A stretch of DNA of 64,000 nt from Mycolicibacterium diernhoferi. GTDB lineage: Bacteria; Actinomycetota; Actinomycetes; Mycobacteriales; Mycobacteriaceae. The stretch spans positions 5,022,001 through 5,086,000 of the forward strand of contig NZ_CP080332.1 in NCBI RefSeq assembly GCF_019456655.1, in the 5' to 3' direction. Under the pieces are notes generated by a model. It was not told where the DNA came from, made no database searches, and saw only the letters and a program-made list of their open reading frames with translations. Numbering within the stretch: the stretch's first letter is position 1; every line of letters begins with the position of its first letter. Shown in pieces: positions 49,626 through 58,535 of this stretch. The position numbers and the translations under genes are program-made.

Positions 49626-49637
49626 ACAAAACCCGAC

Positions 49638-49664
49638 CCATCCGGTGCGGCACCGGCACCGAAT
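49638..49664 (+). promoter_or_regulatory. SigK-type promoter
   Basis: CCATCC (49638-49643), 15 nt, CCGAAT (49659-49664) matches the -35/-10 words I recall for mycobacterial SigK promoters (mpt70/mpt83 and the sigK operon), with a slightly short spacer. Start GTG 49672 is 7 nt downstream. Confidence 0.7.
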
Positions 49665-49671
49665 ACCGGTC

Positions 49672-50955
49672 GTGGAACGAAAAATCGCCGTCATCGGCAG
49701 CGGTGTCGCCGGACTGACCGCGGCGTACGTGCTGTCGGCGAGCAACCGGGTGACGCTGTTCGAAGCCGACACCCGCCTCGGCGGCCACGCCCACACCCAG
49801 CTGGTCGACGACGGCCGCGGCAACCCCGTCGCCGTCGACACCGCATTCCTGGTGCACAACGACCGCACCTACCCGACGTTGTGCCGGTTGTTCGCCGAAC
49901 TCGGCGTGCAGACCCACGAAACCGATATGTCGATGTCGGTGCGCGACGACAGCATCGGCCTGCAGTACGCCGGCGCTCGTGGGCTGGGTGGGCTGTTCCC
50001 GTCCTGGTCGAACCTCGCCCGCCCCGGCTATCTGCGCATGCTCACCGAGGTCACCCGATTCCACCGGGCGGCGACCGTGCTGCTGGAGACCACCGATGAC
50101 GACGCCGACACCCTCGGGGCGTTCCTGGAGCTGCACGACTTCTCCGACTACTTCGTCGACCATTTCATGACGCCGCTGGTCGCCGCGGTCTGGTCGTGCG
50201 CCCCGGGTGAGGCCATGCGCTACCCGGCGCGCTACCTGTTCATGTTCCTGCAGCACCACGGCATGCTGACGGTCTTCGGGTCACCGACCTGGAAGACGGT
50301 GGTCGGCGGGTCGGCCACCTACGTCGCGGCCATCGCCGAGCGGGTGCACGAGGTCGTCACCGGCACACCGGCCGGGTCGGTGCGCCGCAACCGCCACGGC
50401 GTACAGATCACCGCCGGGAGCGGGCAACCCCGCCAGTTCGACGCCGTGGTGATCGCCACCCACCCCGATCAGGCGTTGCTCGCACTGGCCGAACCCACCC
50501 GCCGCGAACGCGACACCCTCGGTGCGATCAGCTACTCGGCCAATCACGCCCAACTGCACACCGACACATCATTGTTGCCGACCCACCCGCGGGCCCGCGC
50601 GTCATGGAACTACCTGAGCACCCCGGGTGACGGACCGGTGCTGGTGACCTATGACATCAGCCGGTTGATGGGGTTGACCGGACCGCGACGGTTCCTGGTC
50701 ACCCTGGGTGGGCGCGACCGGGTGGACCCGAAAACGGTCCTCTCCGAGATGATCTACGACCATCCGCTCTACACACCCGAATCGGTTGCCGCGCAGCGAC
50801 TGCTGCCCACCATCGATGACGACAAGGTGGTGTTCGCCGGCGCCTACCACGGGTGGGGATTCCACGAGGACGGCGCGGCCGCCGGTCTGCGCGCGGCCGA
50901 ACGCCTCGGCGCGCGCTGGCCGGCCGCCTCCGACCGGGAGTCGGTGTCGCTGTGA
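49672..50955 (+). CDS. FAD-dependent oxidoreductase of the SigK operon (Rv0449c-like)
   Basis: 427 residues, amine-oxidase-like: KIAVIGSGVAGLTAAYVLSASNRVTLFEADTRLGGHAHTQ (FAD loop), VDTAFLVHNDRTYPTLCRLFAELGVQT, FFDHFMTPL-type segment DYFVDHFMTPLVAAVWSCAPGEAMRYPARYLFMFLQHHGML, and FAGAYHGWGFHEDGAAAGLRAAERLG. Proteins of this type regularly accompany DUF1365 and CFA synthase genes in lipid-modifying operons. GTG 49672 is set by the SigK-like promoter; upstream GTGs add residues inside it. Coupled by 4-nt overlap to the next gene. Confidence 0.88.
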   Translation: MERKIAVIGSGVAGLTAAYVLSASNRVTLFEADTRLGGHAHTQLVDDGRGNPVAVDTAFLVHNDRTYPTLCRLFAELGVQTHETDMSMSVRDDSIGLQYAGARGLGGLFPSWSNLARPGYLRMLTEVTRFHRAATVLLETTDDDADTLGAFLELHDFSDYFVDHFMTPLVAAVWSCAPGEAMRYPARYLFMFLQHHGMLTVFGSPTWKTVVGGSATYVAAIAERVHEVVTGTPAGSVRRNRHGVQITAGSGQPRQFDAVVIATHPDQALLALAEPTRRERDTLGAISYSANHAQLHTDTSLLPTHPRARASWNYLSTPGDGPVLVTYDISRLMGLTGPRRFLVTLGGRDRVDPKTVLSEMIYDHPLYTPESVAAQRLLPTIDDDKVVFAGAYHGWGFHEDGAAAGLRAAERLGARWPAASDRESVSL

Positions 50956-51725
50956 CCGACCCACACTCTTCGCGCGATCCTTCACCGGCGGCGCTCTACC
51001 GCACCCGCATCGGACACGTCCGGCACTCTCCGCTGCGCAACGAATTCCAGCACCACAGCTACAGCTGGTACGTCGACATCGACGACCTGCCCCGGCTGCC
51101 GATCTGGTTGCGTCCCTTCGCCGTTTTCCGCGCGCAGGACCACTTCTCGGCAGCCGAGGACGGGCCCCCGACGCTGCGGGCCCGGGTCGAGGCGTTCCTG
51201 CTCGAACACGGCGTCGACCTGGCCGGCGGCCGGGTCACCGCCCTGCTGAACGCCCGGGTGCTGGGCCACGTGTTCAACCCGATCAGCGTGTTCTGGTGCC
51301 ACGACCCCGCCGGCACGCTGCGGCACGTCATCGCCGAGGTGCACAACACCTACGGCGGACGGCACGCCTATCTCCTGCCGCCCACCGAAACCGGGCCGAC
51401 CGCGGTGCCCAAGCAGTTCTACGTATCCCCGTTCAACGAGATCGAGGGCTACTACCTGGTGGACGCTCCCCGTCCGGGCGACACCGCGGAACTGGCCATC
51501 TCCTGGCACCGCGACCACAAGATGGTGTTCGCCGCGACGCTGCACGGCCGGCGGCTGCCGGCGACGGCGATGGCCGTGGCGCGCATGCAGCTCCGCGCGC
51601 CGATGGCCCCGCTGATGGGTGCGGTCCAGATCCGGCTGCACGGCATCGCGCTGTGGCTGCGCGGACTTCCCGTCATCCCGAGAAGCACCCCCACCCCGCA
51701 GAACAGGAAGGTCACCCACCGATGA
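50952..51725 (+). CDS. DUF1365 protein (Rv0448c-like)
   Basis: 257 residues: ALYRTRIGHVRHSPLRNEFQHHSYSWYVDIDDL, ARVLGHVFNPISVFWCHDPAGTLRHVIAEVHNTYGGRHAYLLP, KQFYVSPFNEIEGYYLVD, ISWHRDHKMVFAATLHG. All are DUF1365 blocks. The family is always tied to fatty-acid-modifying operons; its biochemical role is unproven, possibly binding the lipid substrate. Overlaps the oxidoreductase (GTGA) and ufaA1 (ATGA). Confidence 0.9.
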   Translation: MTDPHSSRDPSPAALYRTRIGHVRHSPLRNEFQHHSYSWYVDIDDLPRLPIWLRPFAVFRAQDHFSAAEDGPPTLRARVEAFLLEHGVDLAGGRVTALLNARVLGHVFNPISVFWCHDPAGTLRHVIAEVHNTYGGRHAYLLPPTETGPTAVPKQFYVSPFNEIEGYYLVDAPRPGDTAELAISWHRDHKMVFAATLHGRRLPATAMAVARMQLRAPMAPLMGAVQIRLHGIALWLRGLPVIPRSTPTPQNRKVTHR

Positions 51726-52996
51726 CGCTGGACACCACCGGAGGCTCTGCGGCGCAGCTGACTTCGAATCGATGGTCGCAGATCACGCGGGTGCCCAGAG
51801 GTCCGGTCGGCGCGGCGCAGGGCCGCGTCGCCGAGGCGCTGCTGCGGCGCGCGGTACGTCAGCTGCCGGTCCGGCTGCAGTACCCCGACGGATCGATCGT
51901 GGGCGCCGCCGACCCCACCCTGCCGACGCTGACCATGCACCGGCCCGACGCGCTGTTCCGGCGGGTCGGCAGCTACGGGCTCATCGGGTTCGGCGAGTCC
52001 TACATGGCCGGCGACTGGACGTCCGGCGATCTGCCCGCGCTGCTGACCGAATTCGCCTCCTCCGTCGATGTGCTGATACCTCGTGCGCTGCAACCGCTGC
52101 GCCCGCTGGCGGTGGTGCGCCACCCACGCTCCATGCACAACAATCCCGCCCAGTCGCGGCGCAACATCGCCGAACACTACGACCTTTCCAACGCCCTGTT
52201 CGCCGAGTTCCTGGACGAGACGCTGACCTACTCCAGCGCGCTCTTCCAGACCAGCCGCCCCAGCTGGTCCGACCTGGCCGACGGTCAGCGCGCCAAGATC
52301 GACCGCCTGCTGGACGTCGCGCAGGTGACCGCGGGTACCCGGATGCTCGAAATCGGCACCGGCTGGGGCGAATTGGCCATCCGCGCGGCCCGGCGCGGGG
52401 CATCGGTACACACCATCACCCTGTCCACCGAACAACTCGACCTGGCCCGCCGGCGGGCCGCTGCCGCCGGGGTGGCCGACCGGGTGCACGTCGAGTTGCG
52501 GGACTACCGCGATGTCGACGGCCGCTACGACGCGGTGGTCTCGGTGGAGATGATCGAGGCCGTCGGGTACCGGTTCTGGCCGGTCTTCTTCGGCACCCTG
52601 GACAAGCTGGTACGGCCGGGGGGCCGGGTCGCCCTGCAGGCGATCACCATGCCGCACGACCGAATGTTGGCCTCCCGCAACACCTATACCTGGATCCAGA
52701 AGTACATTTTCCCGGGCGGACTACTGCCCTCGGTGGAGGCCGTCGTCGGGATCACCGAGCGGTCCACCAGCCTGCGCACCGTCGACATGTTCTCGTTGCA
52801 GCACGGCTACGCCGAAACCCTGCGGCTGTGGCGTGAACGCTTTGTCCAACGGGCACCGGCGCTTTCGGCGTTGGGTTTCGACGACACCTTCCAGCGCATG
52901 TGGGAGCTCTACCTCGCCTACGCGGAGGCCGGATTCCGTTCGGGGTACCTCGACGTCTACCAGTGGACCTTCGCCCCGACCGGAGGCCACCCATGA
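51722..52996 (+). CDS. ufaA1: Cyclopropane-fatty-acyl-phospholipid synthase-like methyltransferase UfaA1
   Basis: 424 residues. N-terminal acyl-binding region with RPDALFRRVGSYGLIGFGESYMAGDW; methyltransferase with NIAEHYDLSNALFAEFLDETLTYSSALF, LEIGTGWGELAIRAARRGASVHTITLSTEQLD (SAM), EMIEAVGYRFWPVFFGTLDKLV, YIFPGGLLPSVEAV. M. tuberculosis UfaA1 (Rv0447c) methylates oleoyl chains toward 10-methyl fatty acid (tuberculostearate). A CFA-type product cannot be excluded. Third gene of the SigK operon. Confidence 0.9.
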   Translation: MTLDTTGGSAAQLTSNRWSQITRVPRGPVGAAQGRVAEALLRRAVRQLPVRLQYPDGSIVGAADPTLPTLTMHRPDALFRRVGSYGLIGFGESYMAGDWTSGDLPALLTEFASSVDVLIPRALQPLRPLAVVRHPRSMHNNPAQSRRNIAEHYDLSNALFAEFLDETLTYSSALFQTSRPSWSDLADGQRAKIDRLLDVAQVTAGTRMLEIGTGWGELAIRAARRGASVHTITLSTEQLDLARRRAAAAGVADRVHVELRDYRDVDGRYDAVVSVEMIEAVGYRFWPVFFGTLDKLVRPGGRVALQAITMPHDRMLASRNTYTWIQKYIFPGGLLPSVEAVVGITERSTSLRTVDMFSLQHGYAETLRLWRERFVQRAPALSALGFDDTFQRMWELYLAYAEAGFRSGYLDVYQWTFAPTGGHP

Positions 52997-53601
52997 CCCG
53001 GACGGAAAACCCGGTGTTGCCCACCGTGACGTTGCCGGCCGCTAGGCTACCGGACGTGGCCGCAGACCTGGACGTATTACTACGCCGGGTCGCGCAGCGC
53101 GACGTGGACGCCTTCGCCGAGTTCTACGACGAGACCCGCGCCCGGGTGTACGGCCTGGTCACGCGGGTGCTGCGGGATCCCGGGTACAGCGAGGAGACCA
53201 CCCAGGACATCTACCTGCAGGTGTGGCGCAACGCCGCGGACTACAACCCGTCGGCCGGCACCCCGCTGTCCTGGCTGATGACCGTCGCGCACCGCCGCGC
53301 GGTGGACCGGGTCCGCTCCGAGCAGGCCGCCACCGACCGGGAGTCGCGGTACGGGGCGTCCACCGTCGAACTCCCGGTGGACGAGGTCGCCGACGGCGTC
53401 CTCAGCCGGGAGGAGCACCGTCAGGTCGCGGCCTGTCTGGACAGCCTGACCGACCGGCAACGCGAGTGCATCCAGCTGGCCTACTACGAGGGACTGACCT
53501 ACGTCCAGGTCTCGACCCGGCTGTCGGCGAACCTCGCCACCATCAAATCCCGGATGCGCGACGCCATCCGGGGGTTGCGTAACTGCTTGGGGGCGCCATG
53601 A
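52993..53601 (+). CDS. sigK: ECF sigma factor SigK
   Basis: 202 residues: region 2 with [43 protein letters not shown], region 4 with [52 protein letters not shown]. Matches mycobacterial SigK, which drives mpt70/mpt83-type genes and its own operon. Starts in a 4-nt overlap with ufaA1 (ATG 52993); GTG 53056 would also leave a complete region 2. Held inactive by RskA, encoded next. Confidence 0.93.
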   Translation: MTRTENPVLPTVTLPAARLPDVAADLDVLLRRVAQRDVDAFAEFYDETRARVYGLVTRVLRDPGYSEETTQDIYLQVWRNAADYNPSAGTPLSWLMTVAHRRAVDRVRSEQAATDRESRYGASTVELPVDEVADGVLSREEHRQVAACLDSLTDRQRECIQLAYYEGLTYVQVSTRLSANLATIKSRMRDAIRGLRNCLGAP

Positions 53602-54308
53602 CCACCCCGACCGACGATCTGTTGACACTCGCCACGGCCTACGCCCTGCACGCCGTCGAGGATGCCGAACGGGCCGACATCGAACACCGGCTGCGCTCGG
53701 CCCCCGATGACATCTCCGGTGCTTTCGCCGTCGAGGTGCGGCAGGTGCGCGAGGCGATGGCCCGGGTCTCGGCAACCACCGCCGCCGAACCGCCCCCGCA
53801 CCTGCGCGACCGCGTGCTCACCGCGGCGGCCGAGGACCCGGTGCGCCGGCTCCGCCCGCCCCGGCGCCGCTGGTCCACCACCGTCGCGGCCGCCGCCGCG
53901 GCCGTCGTCATCGGTGTCGCCATCTTCGGTGTCGGCTGGTATCTGCGGCCGGCGCCCTCGGCGACCACCGCCGAGCAGATCTTCGCCGCACCCGACGTCC
54001 GCACGGTGTCCGGCGACATCCCGACCGGCGGGACCGCGACCGTGGTCTTCTCCCGGGAGCGCAACGCCGGCGTGCTGGTGATGAACAATGTCGCCCCACC
54101 GGAATCCGGCACCGTCTATCAGATGTGGCTGATCGACGACGCCGGGCCGCACTCGGCCGGGGTGATGGACGCCGGTGCGGTGGCCCCGTCGACGACCGCG
54201 GTGCTGCCGGATCTCGGTGATTCCACGACGCTCGCGTTCACCGTCGAGCCGGGCACCGGTTCGACCCAACCCAGCGGCACCCCGTTTGCGGCCCTGCCGC
54301 TGAGCTGA
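53598..54308 (+). CDS. rskA: Anti-sigma-K factor RskA
   Basis: 236 residues. Cytoplasmic anti-sigma domain ([25 protein letters not shown]), one membrane helix (about 95-118, [23 protein letters not shown]), and an extracytoplasmic RskA domain ([72 protein letters not shown]). Known family members release SigK after two-step membrane proteolysis. Overlaps sigK by 4 nt (ATGA), which fixes their ratio. Confidence 0.94.
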   Translation: MTTPTDDLLTLATAYALHAVEDAERADIEHRLRSAPDDISGAFAVEVRQVREAMARVSATTAAEPPPHLRDRVLTAAAEDPVRRLRPPRRRWSTTVAAAAAAVVIGVAIFGVGWYLRPAPSATTAEQIFAAPDVRTVSGDIPTGGTATVVFSRERNAGVLVMNNVAPPESGTVYQMWLIDDAGPHSAGVMDAGAVAPSTTAVLPDLGDSTTLAFTVEPGTGSTQPSGTPFAALPLS

Positions 54309-54326
54309 CCGCGCTACCGTCGGGTC

Positions 54327-55124
54327 ATGCCCCGCGACTTCCGTTTCGGCCTCGGCCTGCGCGACACCTCATCGGCGGCGAAGGTCCGCGATGCGGCCAG
54401 GCTGGCCGAGGACCTCGGTTACGACGTGCTGCTGGTGCCCGACCATCTCGGCGCGCCCGCCCCGATGCCGGTGCTGGCGACCGTGGCGGCGGCCTCGCAG
54501 ACGCTGCGGCTGGGCACCTTCGTCCTCAACGCCTGCTTCTACAAACCGGCCCTGCTGGCCCGCGATGTGGCGGCGCTGCACGACCTGTCCGGTGGACGCT
54601 TCGAGGTCGGGCTCGGCGCCGGTTATGTGCGCGAGGAGTTCGAGGCCGCCGAGCTGCCCTTCCCGTCTGCCCGCCGCCGCATCGAGTACCTCGAGCACGT
54701 GGTCGAGTACCTGACCGAGCACGTGCCCGGCGCCCCGATCATGATCGCCGGCGGCGGTGACCGGCTGCTGACGGTGGCCGCCAGGTGGGCGTCCATCGTC
54801 GGCGTCACCGGCACGGCGCTGGCCGAGCGGATCGCGTTCCTGCGCGAGGCGGCCGGCGCGCGGTTCGGTGAGATCGAGCTGAACGTGGCGATCACCGCGG
54901 TGCCCACCGATGGCTCCGGGGTGCCCAATCTCGCGATGACCCGGCACTATGCGCCCGGTCTGACCGATGAGCAACTGCTGGCGCTGCCCGGTGTGCTGTC
55001 GGGATCGGTGACCGACATGGCCGCAAAGGTGCGCGGGGTTCGCGACACCCTCGGCGCCAATTATCTCGTGGTGCAGGCCAACCACGCCGAGGCGTTCGGG
55101 AAGGTCATCGCCGCGCTCCGATAG
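54327..55124 (+). CDS. LLM-class F420-dependent oxidoreductase
   Basis: 265 residues, luciferase-like TIM barrel: RFGLGLRDTSSAAKVRDAARLAEDLGYDVLLVPDHLG, LRLGTFVLNACFYKPALLARDVAALHDLSGGRFEVGLGAGYVREEFEAAELPFPSARRRIEYLEHVVEYL. This is the short F420 subfamily (TIGR03621-type) with no assigned substrate. It begins 18 bp after rskA and may be read through from the sigK operon. Confidence 0.87.
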   Translation: MPRDFRFGLGLRDTSSAAKVRDAARLAEDLGYDVLLVPDHLGAPAPMPVLATVAAASQTLRLGTFVLNACFYKPALLARDVAALHDLSGGRFEVGLGAGYVREEFEAAELPFPSARRRIEYLEHVVEYLTEHVPGAPIMIAGGGDRLLTVAARWASIVGVTGTALAERIAFLREAAGARFGEIELNVAITAVPTDGSGVPNLAMTRHYAPGLTDEQLLALPGVLSGSVTDMAAKVRGVRDTLGANYLVVQANHAEAFGKVIAALR

Positions 55125-55209
55125 TTTCGCGGGCCGACGGCTGGGTACCTCACTGAGGCACCGGTTTCCACCGGGCCGTCAGCAGCCACGTCTTCGTTCG
55201 GAGAATGCC

Positions 55210-57315
55210 ATGCCCACACCCCGCAAGCGCGATCAAGCAGCCCCGGCCCAGGTCGGCCCGACCGGTCCCGACGGCAACGGACTGTTCGGTACGGATCCGC
55301 GGGCACAGTCCGGCACGTTTCTGACGACGGCGCAGGGTGTGCGCATACCCGACACCGATCACTCGCTCAAGGCCGGCCGCCGCGGCCCCACCCTGCTGGA
55401 GGACTTCCACCTCCGGGAGAAGATCACCCACTTCGACCATGAGCGGATCCCGGAGCGCGTCGTGCACGCACGCGGCGCGGCCGCGCACGGCACCTTCGAG
55501 TCCTACGGCACCGCGGCCTCGGTCACCAAGGCCGGGTTCCTCGGCAAGAAGGGCACCAAAACCCCTGTCTTCACCCGCTTCTCGACCGTTCTGGGATCCC
55601 GCGGGTCCGCCGACACCGTGCGCGACACCCGCGGTTTCGCGGTCAAGTTCTACACCGACGAGGGCACCTTCGACCTGGTCGGCAACAACATGCCGGTGTT
55701 CTTCATCCAGGACGGCATCAAGTTCCCCGACATCATCCACGCGGCCAAGCCGCAGCCGGATCGCGAGATCCCGCAGGCACAGTCGGCGCACGACACCTTC
55801 TGGGATTTCGTGTCCCTGCACACCGAGGCCACCCACCACGTGTTCTGGAACATGAGTGACCGCGGCATCCCGCGATCGTTCCGGACCATGGAGGGGTTCG
55901 GCGTGCACACCTTCCGGCTGGTGAACGCCAAGGGTGAGACCAGCCTGGTGAAGTTCCACTGGAAGCCGGTCGCCGGGGTGCACTCCCTGGTCTGGGAGGA
56001 AGCCCAGATCGCCGCCGGTTGCGACCCGGATTTCCACCGCCGCGACATGGCCGACGGCATCGAAGCCGGCGCCCCGCTGGAGTACGAGTTGGGCATCCAG
56101 GTCATGCCCGACGACGGCACGGACACCTTCGAGGGCATCGACCTGCTCGATCCCACCAAGGTCGTGCCCGAGGAACTGGTGCCGGTGCAGTTGATCGGCA
56201 AGCTGACGCTGGACCGCAACCCCACCAACTTCTTCGCCGAGACCGAACAGGTCGCCTTCCACACCGGCAACCTGGTGCCCGGCATCGAGGTGACCAACGA
56301 CCCGCTCATGCAGGCCCGGCTGTTCTCCTACCTGGACACCCAGCTCACCCGCCTCGGCGGGCCGAACTTCACCCAACTGCCCATCAACCGCCCGCACTGC
56401 CCGGTCAACGATATGCTGCGCGACGGCATGCACCAGACCGCGGTGCACACCGGGCAGGCGCCCTATCACCCCAACAGCATCGACGGCGACGAGCCGCAGC
56501 CCGCCGACGAGCGGCAGGGCGGCTACGTGCAGGTGCCCCGCGCCGTCGAGGGCCCGGTGGAACGCGCCCAACCGGCGTCGTTCGACGATCACTTCACCCA
56601 GGCCGCCATGTTCTACCGCAGCCTGTCGCCGATCGAGCAGGCGCACGTCGCCGAGGCGTTCAGCTTCGAGTTGGGCAAGGTGTACGAGCAGAGCATCAAG
56701 GAACGGCAGCTGCAGGTGCTGGCCAACGTGGACACCGAGTTGTGCGAAAAGGTCGCCGCCGCATTGGGTTTGCCCGCCCCGTCCGGAAACCCGCCACGGG
56801 ACGTCCCGCTGTCCCCGGCGTTGTCGCAGGTCCTCACCGCGCCCGGCCCGGTCAAGGGCCGGCAGATCGGCATCATCGCCGACGCCGGGTCGGATCTGGC
56901 CGGCGTCGCCAGACTCGCCAAATCTGCTGAGGCTCTCGGGATCATCCCGCTGGTGATCGCACCGGTCGGCGGTGTGCTGAAGTCCGGGCGGCGCAGCGTC
57001 ATCGTCAACCGCACCTTCGCGACGGCGCGGTCGATCGAGTTCGACTCGCTGGTGATCGCCGGGGGCACCTCGCCCGACCCCAAGCTGGTGGTGTTGCTGC
57101 ACGAGGCCTTCCGGCACTGTAAAGCGCTGGCCGCGTGGGGCGATGGCAGCGCGGTCCTCAAGGCCGTCAAGATCCCGCTGAAGGGGCCCGGTATCGAACT
57201 CGCCGACGAGGTCGACAAGGACTTCACCGCGCGGCTCACCGCCGCCCTGGGTCTGCATCGCGCCTGGGACCGGGTGAAGATCGGTTCGGCGGCCGTGCCG
57301 TCGCCGGTCGGCTGA
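55210..57315 (+). CDS. katE: Large-subunit heme catalase (clade 2, HPII type)
   Basis: Breaks hydrogen peroxide to water and oxygen. 701 residues, long type. Catalytic His H86 in [13 protein letters not shown], Asn in [10 protein letters not shown], distal residues [33 protein letters not shown], and proximal heme Tyr in [18 protein letters not shown]. The extra C-terminal domain (from about 545, [23 protein letters not shown]) is the flavodoxin/DJ-1-like part of clade 2 enzymes. RBS GGAGA before ATG 55210. Confidence 0.96.
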   Translation: MPTPRKRDQAAPAQVGPTGPDGNGLFGTDPRAQSGTFLTTAQGVRIPDTDHSLKAGRRGPTLLEDFHLREKITHFDHERIPERVVHARGAAAHGTFESYGTAASVTKAGFLGKKGTKTPVFTRFSTVLGSRGSADTVRDTRGFAVKFYTDEGTFDLVGNNMPVFFIQDGIKFPDIIHAAKPQPDREIPQAQSAHDTFWDFVSLHTEATHHVFWNMSDRGIPRSFRTMEGFGVHTFRLVNAKGETSLVKFHWKPVAGVHSLVWEEAQIAAGCDPDFHRRDMADGIEAGAPLEYELGIQVMPDDGTDTFEGIDLLDPTKVVPEELVPVQLIGKLTLDRNPTNFFAETEQVAFHTGNLVPGIEVTNDPLMQARLFSYLDTQLTRLGGPNFTQLPINRPHCPVNDMLRDGMHQTAVHTGQAPYHPNSIDGDEPQPADERQGGYVQVPRAVEGPVERAQPASFDDHFTQAAMFYRSLSPIEQAHVAEAFSFELGKVYEQSIKERQLQVLANVDTELCEKVAAALGLPAPSGNPPRDVPLSPALSQVLTAPGPVKGRQIGIIADAGSDLAGVARLAKSAEALGIIPLVIAPVGGVLKSGRRSVIVNRTFATARSIEFDSLVIAGGTSPDPKLVVLLHEAFRHCKALAAWGDGSAVLKAVKIPLKGPGIELADEVDKDFTARLTAALGLHRAWDRVKIGSAAVPSPVG

Positions 57316-57321
57316 TGACCC

Positions 57322-58512
57322 ATGAACGCGGCGCCGCCCGGCGGTGGTGAACCACCGTCGGCCGAGGACGGCCATGACGATCTGGTCGCCCAGCCGCACA
57401 CCGAGGACGAGGGCCCGGTCGCCGAAGCGGAACTGCAAGCGGCGGAGATGACTTCGCCCGAGCAGCCGCTCGGCGCACCGGGGAGACGATTCGACCGGCG
57501 TTCCCCGTTCTTCATCGGCCTGGCCGGTTCGGCGGGGGTCGCGGTCACCTACGGGGCGGTACAACTCGTCTCCGCGATGTCCTCGGTCCTGGTGCTGATC
57601 GGCGTCGCGTTCTTCCTCGCACTCGGCCTGGAGCCGGTGGTGTCCTGGTGCGTCAATCACGGTCTGCGCCGGTGGTTCTCGACAGCCTTGGTCTTCGTCG
57701 TGTTCCTGGCCGGGATCGGGGCATTCGCCGCCGCGGCCATCCCACCGCTGTCCCAGCAGGTGGACCACCTGATCAACCACACACCTCAGTATCTGCAGCA
57801 GGCACAGGACAATTCGTCGGTCATCGGCCGTCTGAACGAGCGTTTCCATCTGCAGCAACACATCTCCGACGCGGTCGGCGGCATCGACGAATCGGCGCTC
57901 CACCAGGTGCTCAGCGCCGGCACCGCAGTCCTCGGGGTGGTGGGCGACACACTCATCACGGTGGTCTTGACCCTTTACTTCCTGGCCGATATGCCGCGGA
58001 TCCGCGCCACGCTCTACCGCCTCGTCCCGCACAGCCGGCGCCCGCGCACGATCCTCATCGGCGATGAGATCTTCGCCAAGGTGGGCGCCTACGTGCTGGG
58101 CAATGTGCTGATCTCGCTGCTGGCCGGGGCGGCGACGCTGATCTGGCTGGCCGTGTTCGATGTCCCCTACGCGCTGCTGCTCTCGATCATGGTCGCCCTC
58201 TTCGATCTGGTGCCGGTCGTGGGGTCGACCATCGCGGGCGTGATCGTGGCCGCGGTGGCGCTGACCGTGTCGCTCCCGATCTGCATTGCGACCATCGTCT
58301 TCTACGTGGTGTTCCGGCTCGTCGAGGATTACGCGCTGATACCCAGGATCATCGGCCGGGCGGTTCACGTGCCGGCGTTGACGACGGTGGTCGCCGTCCT
58401 GATGGGCGCCGCGCTGCTGGGGATCGTCGGCGCACTGGTCGCCATTCCCATCGCCGCGGCGGTGCAACTCATCGTCGAGGAGGTGCTCTACCCGAGACTG
58501 GACGCGGTGTGA
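57322..58512 (+). CDS. AI-2E family (TqsA/YdiK-like) membrane protein
   Basis: 396 residues. An acidic cytoplasmic head (1-50), then helices in the AI-2E layout: VSAMSSVLVLIGVAFFLALGLEPVVSW, WFSTALVFVVFLAGIGAFAAAAIPPLSQQVDHLI, a long soluble middle, TLITVVLTLYFLADMPRIR, and the end IAGVIVAAVALTVSL..IIGRAVHVPALTTVVAVLMGAALLGIVGALVAIPIAAAV. Members export quorum signals in E. coli or act as Na+(Li+)/H+ antiporters; the role here is unknown. Starts 6 bp after katE, so possibly the same transcript. Confidence 0.87.
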   Translation: MNAAPPGGGEPPSAEDGHDDLVAQPHTEDEGPVAEAELQAAEMTSPEQPLGAPGRRFDRRSPFFIGLAGSAGVAVTYGAVQLVSAMSSVLVLIGVAFFLALGLEPVVSWCVNHGLRRWFSTALVFVVFLAGIGAFAAAAIPPLSQQVDHLINHTPQYLQQAQDNSSVIGRLNERFHLQQHISDAVGGIDESALHQVLSAGTAVLGVVGDTLITVVLTLYFLADMPRIRATLYRLVPHSRRPRTILIGDEIFAKVGAYVLGNVLISLLAGAATLIWLAVFDVPYALLLSIMVALFDLVPVVGSTIAGVIVAAVALTVSLPICIATIVFYVVFRLVEDYALIPRIIGRAVHVPALTTVVAVLMGAALLGIVGALVAIPIAAAVQLIVEEVLYPRLDAV

Positions 58513-58523
58513 GGAGAACGCGT

Positions 58524-58529
58524 TAACGT
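58524..58529 (+). promoter_or_regulatory. -10 element for the kinase gene
   Basis: TAACGT ends 6 nt before GTG 58536, the leaderless spacing. Confidence 0.5.
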
Positions 58530-58535
58530 GATGGG

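Noticed and set aside
55137..55170. SigF-type promoter for katE (GGGTAC and GGTTTCC words present).
   Set aside because: The words occur in the wrong order for a plus-strand SigF promoter.
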